Assembly (NCBI RefSeq): GCF_021134715.1
Contig: NC_060021.1
Span: 2,170,001-2,234,000 of the forward strand
DNA: 64,000 nucleotides
Source of the DNA: Daphnia pulex
Lineage: Eukaryota; Arthropoda; Branchiopoda; Diplostraca; Daphniidae
Reading direction: 5' to 3'
Part shown: piece after piece, positions 1 to 11,285 of the stretch
Position numbering within the stretch: the stretch's first letter is position 1
How the letters are laid out: each line of letters starts with the position of its first letter
Made by a program: the position numbers and the translations under genes
The notes under the pieces: generated by a model
The model's database searches: none
The model's input: only the letters and a program-made list of their open reading frames with translations
Told to the model about the DNA's origin: nothing

Positions 1-68
1 ATGAGCATGTCTCAGTATATTTTACTGCTATGTGTACTACACCAGAAACCAACTTATTGATAATGTAC

Positions 69-640
69 CCGTGATATCATCAGGAAGCGCCACCGATCGC
101 AACTCTGCCACAGAAGAAATAAATTAAGATCTATCCGTTGATGTCGTAGTTTTCTTTCGAGTCAGTCAAAATGTGAAGAAACGAGCCCGGAACTCTTGTC
201 CGTTTGTTACAGTTCAGGACATAGGGCAAGGAAACTTTCTCCTATCGGGTAGATTGCGATAATGTCACAAAGTGTACGAGAATTTAAGGTATTGGAGTGT
301 TTAATTTTGTGTTTGTTTGCCTGAAAATGTTTGTGTATGTCATGTGTAATAACTCTAAACTTTTGATGATGCTACCTCATTGTGACAATCCAAAGGGATT
401 TTGGTCAATGAATCCGTCAAACAAGTTGCTGTCGCTGTTGGGGGATGGTCCTGGCCACCTCCATGTCAGTGGCTCAATTTACTTTGACGGGGGATTTTAT
501 CCTTAAATGAGTCGATCACAGTTCTGGCGGTGCGTTGCAATGGGGATAGCTGAGCAATTTTGGAGTCGTTCATCTTATCTTCTTATCTCAATATAAATAA
601 ATGGATTTCATCCCACAATTCCCTTTGGTTTTTTTTCAAA
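69..640 (+). pseudogene. 3'-end duplicate of the coiled-coil/KH gene
   Basis: This stretch aligns closely with the last coding bases and 3' UTR of the intact gene at 44937-46808, continuing past its stop to about 47120. The part matching the C-terminal KH region carries two in-frame stops, TAA at 125-127 and TAA at 260-262, where the intact gene has sense codons. The matching 3' UTR, including the AATAAA signal at 596-601, is kept with few changes. Sequence upstream of about position 69 does not match, so only the 3' end was copied. No functional protein is expected. Confidence 0.85.
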
Positions 641-1648
641 ATTATTATTTTATTTTTATTTAATGTATATTTTACATTTCACATTTTATTCAACAGTTAG
701 CTTTTAAATTGATGCTGAGGTTATTGTAGGCACTATAGTTTTTAAAGTTCAACGAGGTTAATATGTACATAGAGACATCAAAGGCATCGACGACATCATC
801 AACTACAGAAATAATAGGGGAACAAAATAAACTTTCATTCCATCATTTACTTTGTTAGAGTATAGTGAGGAAACTGACGGTGAACATACTGTTGTGATTG
901 ACTATCTGTATTGGGATACATTGAATGTTCAACGAGTACTTACAATTACTATTATGTGATGAGGTATAGTTTAATATTGAAAACTTAGATAGATACGAAA
1001 GAAAGAGTGATGCTATTAAGCTTCTGACTTCTACACGAGGTGACAAGGGAAGAAGAAAAAAAAAGAACTAAAACGAGAGATAGTGGAAAAGAATGGATGC
1101 TAAGCAGCACTCTGTGTGCGCATGGGTTTCAGCAACTTGACGCCAGGAGCGTGTTGCCGCACCGCCTCGATCAGCTTGTTCCAGCATACTTACCGACCCT
1201 CGTAATTGTACCGGCAAGTTAAACTAAATTGTTGCCGTCTTTTCATTCCTCTATAATGGGTAAATTCGGGTAAATTGCTCAATTTAGAATTTACTAGGGG
1301 AAAAATTCGCTATGCTCGAAACTCGAACTGAAAGCTACTAGTATTAGCCAACTTGTTACATCGATTCCAGTTTTCTGTTCGGGATCCTGCGGCACATATG
1401 ACCAATTTCCTGCTCCAGACCAAGCTCAAGTCAAAGACAAGCGTCAATCTGCTGGTGGTTTCAAAGCGATCCATTGAGGCACTTTGAAAAATATTGAAAA
1501 GAGTTTTGGATTTGAAAGCTTCAAAATAGCTATTTTATTCAACTGTTCCTTCATTCATTTCATTTGTAGCGAGAGCAGCGAAACAGTTAATTGGATGGAT
1601 TTGTCATATTATTAATAGTATTACTCTAAGAAATTCGAAGAATATAGT
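641..1648. other. Intergenic, nothing recognised
   Basis: AT-rich sequence between the KH pseudogene and the IFT172 duplicate. Only short open frames without family resemblance are present; I see no RNA gene or repeat. Confidence 0.5.
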
Positions 1649-4014
1649 CTAGGCATTGTAATTTATATAAAGATGGGCGGATCAAATTTTAAATTGAAAC
1701 TAGGCAGCACTTTTTATTCTTTAATCAATTGAAATTCGACAAATAGCGTGCCAATTAGAATTACTGTTTATTATTCTATAATAGGCTTGCCATGAAAATG
1801 CGCGTTAACTGTGATTTAAATTCACTTAAAAGCCGATGATTTGAAATCGATTAATGCCCTCATCATCATAAAGATAAACGCGTGAATCTATCAATAAAAT
1901 CAGAAAGTAAATTGAGATGTAACCAAAGGGAGGTCGTTGCACCATTTTTCGATAAAATCGAGCGTTTCGTGCAGTTGGCGATTGTCCGGCCAACGTTTAA
2001 CTGCCACAAGAAAACGCAGTCTTGCCGTTCGCTCAAACTTTTTGAGCTGTGCGCCGCACCTCCCAAACTAGTTTAAGCTGTGCGCCCGCACCCCTCAAAC
2101 TAGTTTGGGAGGTGCGGCGCACAAGGTTTTACGCTCATTGAACCGCTCATTTCGCCATGACATCTAGCGGTAAAAATTACACCTCTTGGTGAAATGACAG
2201 AATAGTATCTTTGTATATAATAAGAGATCAGGTGGAAATCAATATGATTCAAATCAGTTTTTTACGCTGATTCTCATAGTATTTTTAATTTATTTTTAAA
2301 ATTATTATTTCCCCGAGTAATCTCTCTTCATAGTTGAAATAAACTCCCCCCCACTTTATAACGCAGTAACGCACCCCCCTCCATTTTTGGTGGAAGAAGT
2401 GACCTTCATCCAAATCCCCCTTTTCGTGTTCCCCCATTAGACCCTTAGGGCAAAAGAGGGTTGAAGGCAGCACGGTGAGAGAGGGGGAGAGGCAATCAGA
2501 GGCATGGTCGCGCTGATTGGCTGATATCGTTTGAGCGGATGTTGAGCGTTCACAGCTCAAACTTTTTTGTGCGGCGCACCTCCCAAGCTCAAACTTAGTT
2601 GAGCTGTGCGCCGCTCAAAAGTTTGAGCTTGGGAGGTGCGCCGCACAAACTTTGAGCCGCTCGTTGCAAGACTGAGAAAACGGTTCCAATCTTCTCGGTT
2701 TGTTTATTTGCCTTGGGCCGGGAATTTGACCGGCTGTTTCAGCACCGGATAGCCTGTCAGAACGCACGGATTAGCAGGCGTATCGGATGACCTCTTCCAG
2801 TTGACAAGGCAGGCTTCGTAAACTCCAGGCTCATCCAGTGGAAATTGCTATAATTATTTATAAAACATTCCTGACATATTTTCGTCCCGCGTAATATAAA
2901 AAACCTCGAAACGAACCTGTTCGATGTGCTGATCAAGTGAGACGGTCAATACCCACTCTTTTGCTATCTCTTTAAGTAGACCGCTCACGCAGCACGGCTT
3001 GACTGGTATGCAGAGTGTGTCGTAAGGGACGTCCGTCTGTTCGAAATCCGCATTATCCAGCAAGGTAGCATCGGCACTGTCGCCGTTCTCTTCAATCATA
3101 TTAGCGATATCCAAATAGCGACTGAGCAGAACAAACGCCAAATTGTTCCAGCCTACGGCCTGTTTTTCAAAGAAATGTCAAGATATTCAAAACGCCTCAT
3201 GTATATATAGTAAATTGATAGACACCTTGGCGTTAGTTCCGGCATCGTAAAAGGATTGGTCAGCCGGAATGAGATCCGCATAGCGGAGCAATAAAATGCT
3301 AGATTTGGTGGCGACATTCTGACACACGTTGCTGATCACCATGTAATGGAAGAGTCGTAGGAAGCGCTCGAATTCCATGTTGATGGTCGGTGATGTCACT
3401 TCCTTCACCTGTGTGGAAAAAAATAATTTTAATAAACAAAAAAAAAACCAACATTTCGAAGGTGTTTTTGTTTAAATTTTTTAAATACCAGACTGTGAAA
3501 AATGTTTCGTAAAACAATCAGCGATTTAATGTCGTTTTTATCTTCGAGTAAAATTTCAGTTGCAAGATGTCGGTAGATGTTCAAATTTTGGGATTTGGCT
3601 GGCGACCCGTACTTGATGAATAATTCCAGGGCGACTGAGCTGCGTTGCTGCTTAATTTGTTCGGTCCAATAGATGGCCACATACCTATACAAAAACGAGC
3701 GATGAATTTGTTGTCAAAAAAATATCATATTGGAAATCAATCAATTCGTCGTTAACTTGTTTAGTAATTCAGGTTCATGTTTCTGGGCTTTCTGAAGAAC
3801 TTGATCCCATTGTCACTGACTGGCCAGCATTTCCAGGGCCCCGCCCAAATCGACATCGGCCAGTTGATCGGCTTTTCCTTCCGAGCGCAGCCATTAACGG
3901 TATGCCGTTTCAACGCGAGGATAGAAGTCCGGCTCAAGTTCCTGTGCCATTTTCCTCGCTCTTGTCCAGTCTCGAGCCTCCATCAGAATGTCGACGGCGT
4001 CAGACGCTGTCGAC
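1649..4014 (-). pseudogene. Partial IFT172 duplicate (exons 20-24 plus 3' flank)
   Basis: The segment matches about 22395-24106, which is the last five exons, introns and downstream flank of the intact IFT172 gene. It is clearly broken. A glutamate codon of the exon 20 copy is now TAA (3896-3894, minus strand). The exon 22 copy lacks five codons that are present near 23390 in the intact gene. The exon 23 copy has gained three bases. The last exon is split by a 658-bp inserted element at 2017-2674. The copy stops inside exon 20 and has no promoter, so it is a truncated segmental duplicate rather than a processed one, because its introns remain. Confidence 0.9.
2017..2674. mobile_element. Non-autonomous hAT-like MITE
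   Basis: The insertion is defined by comparison with the uninterrupted sequence at 22741-22760. Its ends are inverted, beginning CAGTCTTGC and ending GCAAGACTG. It is flanked by a perfect 8-bp target duplication AGAAAACG at 2009-2016 and 2675-2682. The terminal CAG and the 8-bp duplication fit the hAT superfamily. Subterminal regions hold several direct and inverted copies of a motif close to TGTGCGGCGCACCTCCCAA. No transposase is encoded, so it would need a partner element for movement. Confidence 0.88.
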
Positions 4015-4102
4015 ATGTAGTCAAACATGCTTCGTTCGGCTCGTCGGTGCTATTCCCGGACCGAAAGCCGTGCCGTTCGCTGCCGTTTCTAGGAAATATT
4101 CT
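4015..4102. other. Unassigned 88-bp segment between IFT172 duplicate and Copia LTR
   Basis: IFT172 similarity ends at about 4014 and the Copia LTR starts at 4103. The bases between match nothing else I could find in the window. Confidence 0.4.
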
Positions 4103-4377
4103 TGTTAGAGTATGAGCGGCCACATTAATCACATATCTATTTAGCCATCGAATTAATTCAGTTAACATGTGGGTGAGAATAACTTACTTTCTTGTATTCA
4201 GTTAAGCACTCGCTTAAGCATAAAACAAACACTTCAGAGAGAGGTCAGAAAGAAGTGAATACTCAAGTCTCAATATCTTGATCAAAACGTCACACACACG
4301 TATCTGTCGTCGAGCAGACGATCATCGGTTATTCAGCAATTCCGTGTTTACACAATCAGTGGAATGTCTCCTCAACA
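4103..4377 (-). repeat. Copia 3' LTR
   Basis: In element orientation it begins TGTTGAGGAG and ends CTCTAACA, giving the usual TG...CA termini. It is 275 bp and pairs with 11286-11552. A short purine-rich tract, AGAAGGTG, lies directly upstream in element orientation (just above 4377 on the plus strand) and is a plausible polypurine tract. Confidence 0.9.
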
Positions 4378-4541
4378 CACCTTCTCATTTCGCGTAGATT
4401 TATACGTTACGAATGCATGATACAACAAAAACATAAATGAAGACGAGGATATAACAATATTTCCAAGTTAGAACAGTATTGGTGATGAGACATTAATACG
4501 TCAAGCAAACAGATCACAATGATTCAAACACATAGTGCCAT

Positions 4542-6038
4542 TTACACACCAAATTCAGGAACTATACCAAGACCGCACCCTTGAATGCAAAACTGAAATG
4601 TCTCACCATCCTCTGCTTTCGTCAATACATCTGCGAGTTGTTTTCGAGTCTCGACATAAGCCACAACAATAGTTTCGTCCGCAACCTGTTCCCTGATATA
4701 GTGATAACGGAAATCAATATGTTTAGCACCTTTTGTGAGCAAGAGGGTTGTAGGCGAGTCCAATCGCACTTTCATTATCGCAACGAAGAAGTGTTGGTAG
4801 AATCTGGGTTGTACCCAAATTGTTCAGTAAACGTCGCAACCACACAGCTTCTCTGGTTGCCTCGCTAGCAGCAATGTACTCAGATTGCATTGTAGACAAA
4901 GCTACAATCAGTTGCCTTCCACTAGACCATGTATCAGCACCTCCAATGAAAATGAAAACATAACCCGAAGTCGAACGTCTAGTATCCGGGTCCCCGCGTA
5001 ATCAGCATCTGAATAGCCGACCAGGACATGGTTGTTGGAGTCGTTTCCGCCGAAGCAGAGACCATGGTTGCGTGTTGCCTTCAGATACCGTAAAACCTGT
5101 ATGGCAGCTTTCCAATGTTCCATTCCGGGGTTTTGACAATGTTGAGCCAATTGTCCAGCCATGAATGCAATATCAAAGCGCACAGTGAGAGCCGCGTACA
5201 TGAGACACCCCACGACTTCGCGGAAAGGAAGAACAGCCATCGCCTGGACATCCGTGGTAGAGGATGGAGAGGCAAACATCGACAGGCGCAGTGATCCTTT
5301 CAGCACCGGACTTTAGATCGGTGGAGCAGCATTGAGTTGAAATTTGGTCAGGATTTTGTCAATAAATTGAGGAATGGAGAGATAAATTCGACGATTGGGC
5401 CGATCGCGAGTGATCACGATGCCAACAAATAAGTCAGCTGGGACTGCGGTAATTTCGAACTTCTGGTTGAGGTAAAAAACCATGCATCTAGTAGCAAAGT
5501 GGAGCTCCCAGCTACAAGGCCGTCGTCGACCCAAACAGCAATATTGAGGAATCTGGTAAGCGTAATGTGGTAATATACACACGGGTCAGTGGTGCTCTGG
5601 ATGAGACCATAGTTGATAAGGGCCACATGGAGCGTCTTGTTCCATTTACGCGACGCCTGGCAAATCCCATAGATGCCCTTATTTAAACGGCAGACGTCTA
5701 GTTCGTGACCAGGAACAACATAGCCTTCCGGCTGAGCAATGAAAACCACTTCATCAATAAGACCGTTGAGGAAGGCGGTGGTGACATCGAGCTGAATGAG
5801 TTCAAGATCACGAGCAGCAGCAATGGCGAGAATGACACGAAGGGAATCACATCGAACAACGGGAGAAAATGATTCCTGATAGTCGATTCCTTTCACCTGG
5901 CGGTAGCCTTGAGCGAAAAAACGAGCCTTCCGACGACAAGGCAATCCAAGTTTGTCCGTTTTCAATTTAAAATTCCAGCCACTCGGAATACAGGTGCGCC
6001 CAGGAGGGAGAGGCACAAGGGTCCATGTCTGATTCTTG
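4542..6038 (-). pseudogene. Copia reverse transcriptase and RNase H remnant
   Basis: The frame at 6016-5414 has the Copia reverse transcriptase start (NQTWTLVPLP just upstream, then GIDYQESFSPVV, LDVTTAFLNG). Its catalytic motif reads WVDD where Copia elements usually have YVDD. Later pieces at 5582-5313, 5306-4908 and 4775-4542 lie in different frames and correspond to the rest of the reverse transcriptase and to RNase H (LVGYSDADYAG). Several frameshifts separate them, so no functional enzyme is possible. The upstream edge at 6038 is cut by the hAT insertion. Confidence 0.88.
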
Positions 6039-6094
6039 CAGTGATGCGAACGTCACTGATATTTTGTGACGTATTGAAATACGTCAAAGTCATA

Positions 6095-6706
6095 CACTCT
6101 AAGATTTTTCTTTCAACTTTTGTCTACTTTCGGCTACTTTTTCGGTAGCGAAATGAGCATAGTACTTTTTGGTAGGGCTTTCTACCTTGTGGACGTAACG
6201 TCTACCATTGCAATAAAGTCGTGAAAAGGTAGTCAGAAAAAGTAGAGTATCTACTATTTGTCTACCATTTAAAAATTCCCCATGGTGGCAAAGAAAACTG
6301 TAGAGTATCTACATTTTGTCTACTCTACCAACTGACTTCAACCAGACTTGAACCTTCAACCTCAAGGGCACTCCAGCTTGCATACCACTGTGCTTATTGA
6401 TTATTACATTGAGCATAAAATCGTAAGTCATGATTAACAGTTATGGTAAATAAAATGGAATCTTGTCACATTTCCGTTGCAGTAGAGAAAGTAATCATAA
6501 GCATGTTCCCAAAATTCTTATTAAGCTTAACAAATAATCATTAAGCATTAAAATGCTAGATAGTCTACTTTAAACCTACTATACAAAAGTAGAATGAAAA
6601 ATAATTTCCTGCTTTATTAAAGTAGAAGGAATTCCCTACCTTTTTCCTACTTTTTCGCCTCTACCATATAAAGAGGGGAAAAAGTAGGAGATAAAAACTT
6701 AGAGTG
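6095..6706. mobile_element. MITE with TA target duplication
   Basis: Inverted ends start CACTCTAAG at 6095 and finish CTTAGAGTG at 6706, flanked on both sides by TA (6093-6094 and 6707-6708). The inner ends keep imperfect inversion (tracts of TTTTT, then CTACTTT). The 612-bp body has many short inverted CTACTTTTT-like motifs and no coding frame. The TA duplication is compatible with Tc1/mariner-type mobilisation, but the family is not certain. It splits the left subterminal region of the hAT element. Confidence 0.8.
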
Positions 6707-6840
6707 TACGTAATTTAAAACTGATACGTAATAAGTCAAAATAAATTACGTCAACGTACCTCACTTTTTTAAACGTCAAACGTCTGACGTTCCGTCATAA
6801 ATACATCACCATTTATATTTTTTAAATTTTCGAACATTGA

Positions 6841-7647
6841 TTATACACCAAGGGCAATTTGTAAAAGAATAAGAATTTCAAGAAAGCTATCAGATAATTT
6901 GTTCCGTCTAACTGTAAGTATGAGGGCAGCCTGACTAAAGAGGCTCTCTACGGGAGAACTAGTTGGAATGGCAGTATTGTGTTTTATAAAAATGTTCTTA
7001 ATTTGAGGATACCTATTAAGCATCTCCATGCTTACATCTTTGTCATCTAAAAAATAATCTACCTCATTTGGCTTCAAAGTGGGGTTATTTGATGCGAAGC
7101 TTAAAAAGTCCTCTGTAGAACTAGCACTTTTTTCAGATAGTGGTGAATCAGCATCACTTAATAACAACTTAAGCTTGGTAACGACATCTTCTTTTTGTTT
7201 CGAGTCTTCAATCCAATTAGTTAAAAAAAACGGATGTGTGCAGGCTGCAATTGGGTAGGAATTATCAAGAAACAGATGATCAAACCTGAAAAGGAAAATT
7301 CTGCTCCATATATAAAGTACACTGATAATGTTACAACTTTCATACCTATCCTGAATTCTCGACAAAATTTTGTCACGTAGAGGCCCAAGATTTGGAAATA
7401 CTCTTTGGTTCAATTGCTTCTTGAGCTTTGTAAGCAAAGGCAGAACAACTCCTTTTCCGAGAAAGCAGCCTTTTTCTCCTTGAAAAATATCTAAAGTCGC
7501 AGCTAATGGCTTAACGCAGTGCATGTACTCGATCAATAAGTCCAAGTCGTCTTTCGTAAGAACTGGAATGCCAAGTGAACGAAATACAGTGCCTGCTGCG
7601 TCCATCATTCCATCGAGTAGGACACGGTGTTGGTAGGGCAATACCAA
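6841..7647 (-). pseudogene. hAT transposase C-terminal fragment
   Basis: The 268-residue frame ends with the hAT dimerisation motif: PVESLFSQAALI followed by a RRNKLSD segment, close to the family pattern in which a serine-rich lead precedes ERLFS and RRxxL. The zinc-finger BED domain and most of the catalytic core expected upstream are absent, so this is a 5'-truncated copy. The frame is open over its length apart from the missing beginning. It reads toward the element end at 6039, as expected for a hAT 3' end. Confidence 0.85.
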
Positions 7648-7649
7648 AT

Positions 7650-8580
7650 ACTTCTTTTACTTTTCAGCTGAACTGATTCCCTACTAACACGGCCCATCCT
7701 CTTTATGTAAGATGTAGATAAATATGGGATGGATAGATCCAGGTCGCAATTGTGGGGCGGTAGTATAGCGTAGGTATAAATTTATTCGGATCTAGGATGG
7801 GATCAAATAAAGAATATTCATCGTAGATCCACCAGCGTATATTCATTAACATACTGATTGTACATCAAAGTAATATACTCGGGGGTATGATTTTGTTGTG
7901 ATACCATTTGGTACATACACAGAATGTGCATCACAGTATAACCATATTAGGTACACAGTGGACGAAAAAGCTAAAAAATATCTCAATTTCCATTACTCCC
8001 AAACGTTTGTTCCTAAATTGTACGAACAGTTGGTCAAATGGTTAGAGAGGTGAGCTACGGAATTGAAGATCAGTAGTTCAAGTCTCGGGGTAGACTTTTA
8101 TCTTTTAATTTCTGACAGAAATCATATCCAAAGATGGATGTTATTTAAGGATACTGTGTATAAACAAACCGGTATATTCAAGGGACATACAAATGGTACG
8201 TGCGGGGAAGGGGAAATAAGGATAAACATGAAGCATTCCATGGATATGCTGTTTGTATCTCCCTTATCCTTGGGAGTACGCTTCAGTCATATCCATGGTA
8301 CATCGCTGTGTTAGTAGGGTTGATCCGCCAATTTTGTTCCAAAGAGCAGTCATTTTGGACAAAGCTTGACGAAGGGCATTTCGTTTTGGAAAAGACTTAT
8401 TATCAAAATTTGAGAGTTCTATGTCAACACTAGCAATCAAGTTCAATGTGTGTGAGGAACACCTAAGGAAAACAAATTTTCAGTAATAGCTTTGCAAACC
8501 CAAAAAATATTTCACCTTAAATGAGTAGGAAGAATAATTGGCGAATCTAATAGATCGGCTGAGAGGGCATCGTAAGCTGA
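7650..8580. other. Unassigned sequence inside the Copia interruption
   Basis: No coding similarity was recognised here. It contains a tRNA-like promoter pair near 8031-8085 (separate entry) and short palindromes such as TACCATTTGGTA near 7902. It may be the hAT 5' portion or an additional insertion. Confidence 0.4.
8031..8085 (+). repeat. Possible tRNA-derived SINE head (A and B boxes)
   Basis: TGGTCAAATGG at 8031-8041 resembles a Pol III A box and AGTTCAAGTCT at 8075-8085 resembles a B box. They are 33 bases apart, the spacing seen in tRNA genes. No cloverleaf could be folded with confidence, so a tRNA-derived SINE fragment is more likely than a real tRNA gene. The evidence is motif-level only. 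Confidence 0.35.
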
Positions 8581-10267
8581 TGTCTGCAAATTTGCTGCCA
8601 TGTGGGCTGCTATTTCATAATCAGCAGCTGGGCGCCATAAATCACCCTCAGTGCCACTCATGGCTTCGGTGAAAGTCTTTGGTTCGTAAAATAAAGAAGT
8701 GGCCTTGAAAGCCGTAGAGATAAGCGCCGAAATGGATAATGAAGGAGAAAGATGAACGGCACAGGCACCTGTCATTTCAATTGGAAACATCTTCTTATGG
8801 ACCAGACCACGAAGAGATTTTCGAACCCGTTGAGCAACAGGACGAACCACTGGTGGAGGGATGACAAGAGAATTTTTAGGTGTACCGATATCAACTGCAT
8901 CAGGAGTTTCAACATTGGTCAGAGGTATACTGTGTGTTGAAAGTGGTGTTGGAATGGGCAAAGGAGACGCCGGCCAATATGGTAGGTTCATATACTTTAT
9001 TATGTCATGAGATGTGAGTGCATCCAGTCGCTTCAACAAATACACGACTCGCCTTCTGTTCTTCACTTTCTCCAACGTAGATGCCTTTTGTAGCCTTAGG
9101 GTCGAGTTTATGACGTAGAACATCAGGCGTAAAAAAATAGGCCACCGATCCAAAAACGTGAAGATTCGGAATGTCAGGTGATTTTCCAAACCAACGTTGA
9201 TAGGGAGTAATAATTTCTGATTTCGAAATGGTCCGGTTCAAAACATACACGGAGTAGTTAATGGCCTCAGCCCACAATTTAAGCGGGACACCTTTCTCGT
9301 GTATTTGGCTCCTAGCTGATTCGACTTTCAACCGATGATCACGTTCAGCTATGCCATTTTGTTCGGGGGTATACGTCACGCTGGTTTGTAGTTGTATCCC
9401 CAACAAACTCAGTTGATTTTTCAGATAGTTGTTGATGTGTTCTGTTTTACCATCACCTCTCAGAAGTTGGACGTGGCGGCCAGTGGCGGTGAACACAGTC
9501 TTCACAAAATCGAGGAAGCAGTCAGCAATCTCCGATTTATGCTTGAGAAAATACACAGTATTGTATTTTCTGTACACGTCCTTGAACAGAACATAATACC
9601 GGGCACCTCTAACTGAGTCAACTTCCATCGGGCCAACGAGGTCCGATACAATACAATCTACGACATTTTCGTAAATGGTGGTGCTCTTGATGAACGGTTG
9701 CTTGTGCATTTTTCCTACTTGGCAGCCATGACAGCACTCATTCAATGAAGGAGATCCTGGAGTAATCAGCATTCCCAAGACTCCCATTTCAGAAGCCATT
9801 CGCTTGATGATTCTTCTATTTGCATGGCCAAGGCGTTAATGCCATATATTTAGATTGGTTTGACAAGTGGCGGCAGCTAAAACTGAATCTTGATGAGTGA
9901 TGACTACAGCATCGACTTTGTAGAGGATTTCACCAGATCGTGAAGCTGTCATGGTGATTATTTTATCTCGTTCAACAATGGCATTCACACCACTGAAGGA
10001 AACAGTATATTCACCGATGGAAAGGCAAGCAATCGAAATCAGGGTCACCTCCAGTCCAGGAACGTATAAAACGTTCTTCAATTCTCCGTTCAAATTGGCT
10101 CCATTTACACACGTGGTCAACTTGATTGTTCCAATTCCCACCGCATGAAGAAGTTTACCACCAATGTCATTAATCGGCCAACTGCCAGGTGAGATGTCAC
10201 TAAGTTCCACGAAGAATCTAGTTGCTCCAGGGTCTAGAACAATAGCATCAAGTTCAACTGCTGACAA
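8512..10267 (-). pseudogene. Copia protease and integrase remnant
   Basis: The piece at 10267-9836 is the protease region. Its active-site motif reads LDPGAT instead of the usual LDSGAT, so the catalytic serine or threonine partner is lost. 9799-9005 holds the integrase zinc-binding end (CCHGCQVGK) and core. The three acidic positions are visible in VSDLVGPM, LLRGDGKTEH and EQNGIAERD. 9189-8512 overlaps in another frame and covers the integrase C-terminus and the linker to reverse transcriptase. Frameshifts near 9190 and 9820 break the polyprotein. Confidence 0.88.
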
Positions 10268-11271
10268 ACAGCAAACGGAAATGAGGGAGAAATCAACTCG
10301 TCGTTGAGAGCCTCCTTCTCCATCGTTGTACGTTCATTTTGACAAAGAGGGTTGCTTCTCACCTTGATCTTCAATCCGTTTTCGACATTCAAATTCGTAG
10401 TTCTCTATTAACCAAATCTCGTGGTGGTCCATTATTACGACTTCGACCACCTCGAAATCCACGATTGAATTTTCCTTTTTGAATCAATGCTTGAAGAGCA
10501 TTGTTTTCTTCTCGAGTAGAAGGAGTGTGACTTTTCTCTTCTTACTTCAATGCGTCGTTGCTCAGAAACGGTTCTTGCTCGGAGAGAGTCCATAGTTCAT
10601 TCGTTGTTTGGTACGTTATCCCATGAAGATAGAAATCCAAATCTGGCAGGAAGACTACACATGATTGTGGTAATAAAGTTATCATGTTCGGTTATGTTCA
10701 GACCAAGATCGTTTAATTATGTAGCCATCGATTCTATTGCTGTGACGTGGATCATAATGTCCTGACTGGATGTTGGTCGAAGATTGAGAAAATCTATATG
10801 CAACATATGCTTATTATCAGCAGCACGCTGTAAATACTGTGTCTCAAGTATTTTCCACAGTCCTGGTTCTGCTGTTAAGTAGTGCAATTTTTCTAACTTC
10901 ATCGCAGCTATTAAAGATGAGGAATCTTGCATGGTAATCTCTCATTTTCCAATCTTCTTTCTCGTCACCATTGGCAAGCATAGGGTTTGCTACATTCTCT
11001 TCAAATTCTTGGACTGGCATTAGATGCTCACCCTACAGATATCGACAAAGAATAAGAATGTAGTGTTAGAATGCTTTATTCTCTTCCAATTTATTCTGAA
11101 TTGGGGGTTTACCTCAACGATAGATTTCAAATTCTTTGGATAGAACATCATCTCCATGTTGTTTTTCCAAGTAGTAAAGTTTTTGGCAAACAAACCTTGT
11201 GGTGTTTAATCACTTCTAATAAGAAATTGATAGCCATTTTAGAGTATGATTATAACAAATAACCGTCACTT
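10268..11271 (-). pseudogene. Copia gag remnant
   Basis: Between the primer-binding site and the protease, only short pieces of a gag-like frame remain, for example 10932-10717 with a motif LWKILETQYLQ typical of the Copia UBN2 gag domain. A zinc knuckle is not clearly preserved. Multiple stops interrupt it. The assignment rests mainly on position and this short motif. Confidence 0.6.
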
Positions 11272-11285
11272 CTGGGCCCATAACC
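11272..11285 (-). promoter_or_regulatory. Copia primer-binding site (initiator tRNA-Met half-molecule type)
   Basis: Directly downstream of the 5' LTR in element orientation the sequence reads GGTTATGGGCCCAG. Its complement CTGGGCCCATAACC matches the anticodon stem-loop of initiator tRNA-Met (CAT anticodon inside). This is the known Copia strategy of priming from a cleaved tRNA half instead of the tRNA 3' end. Confidence 0.85.

Larger units (their letters stand above)
6039..8580 (-). mobile_element. hAT element inserted in Copia; right boundary uncertain
   Basis: Copia coding similarity stops at about 6038 and resumes near 8580. The inserted DNA begins CAGTGATGCG at 6039, a hAT-like terminus, followed by subterminal repeats rich in ACGTCA and TGACGT. 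A transposase C-terminal segment lies at 6841-7647 on the minus strand. I could not find the opposite terminal repeat or a second copy of the flanking 8-mer, so the right edge may be truncated or 7650-8580 may belong to another insertion. A 612-bp MITE sits inside near the left end. Confidence 0.7.

Noticed and set aside
3777-4115. Plus-strand open frame of 112 codons
   Set aside because: Antisense shadow of the IFT172 exon 20 duplicate; similar shadows occur opposite the intact gene.
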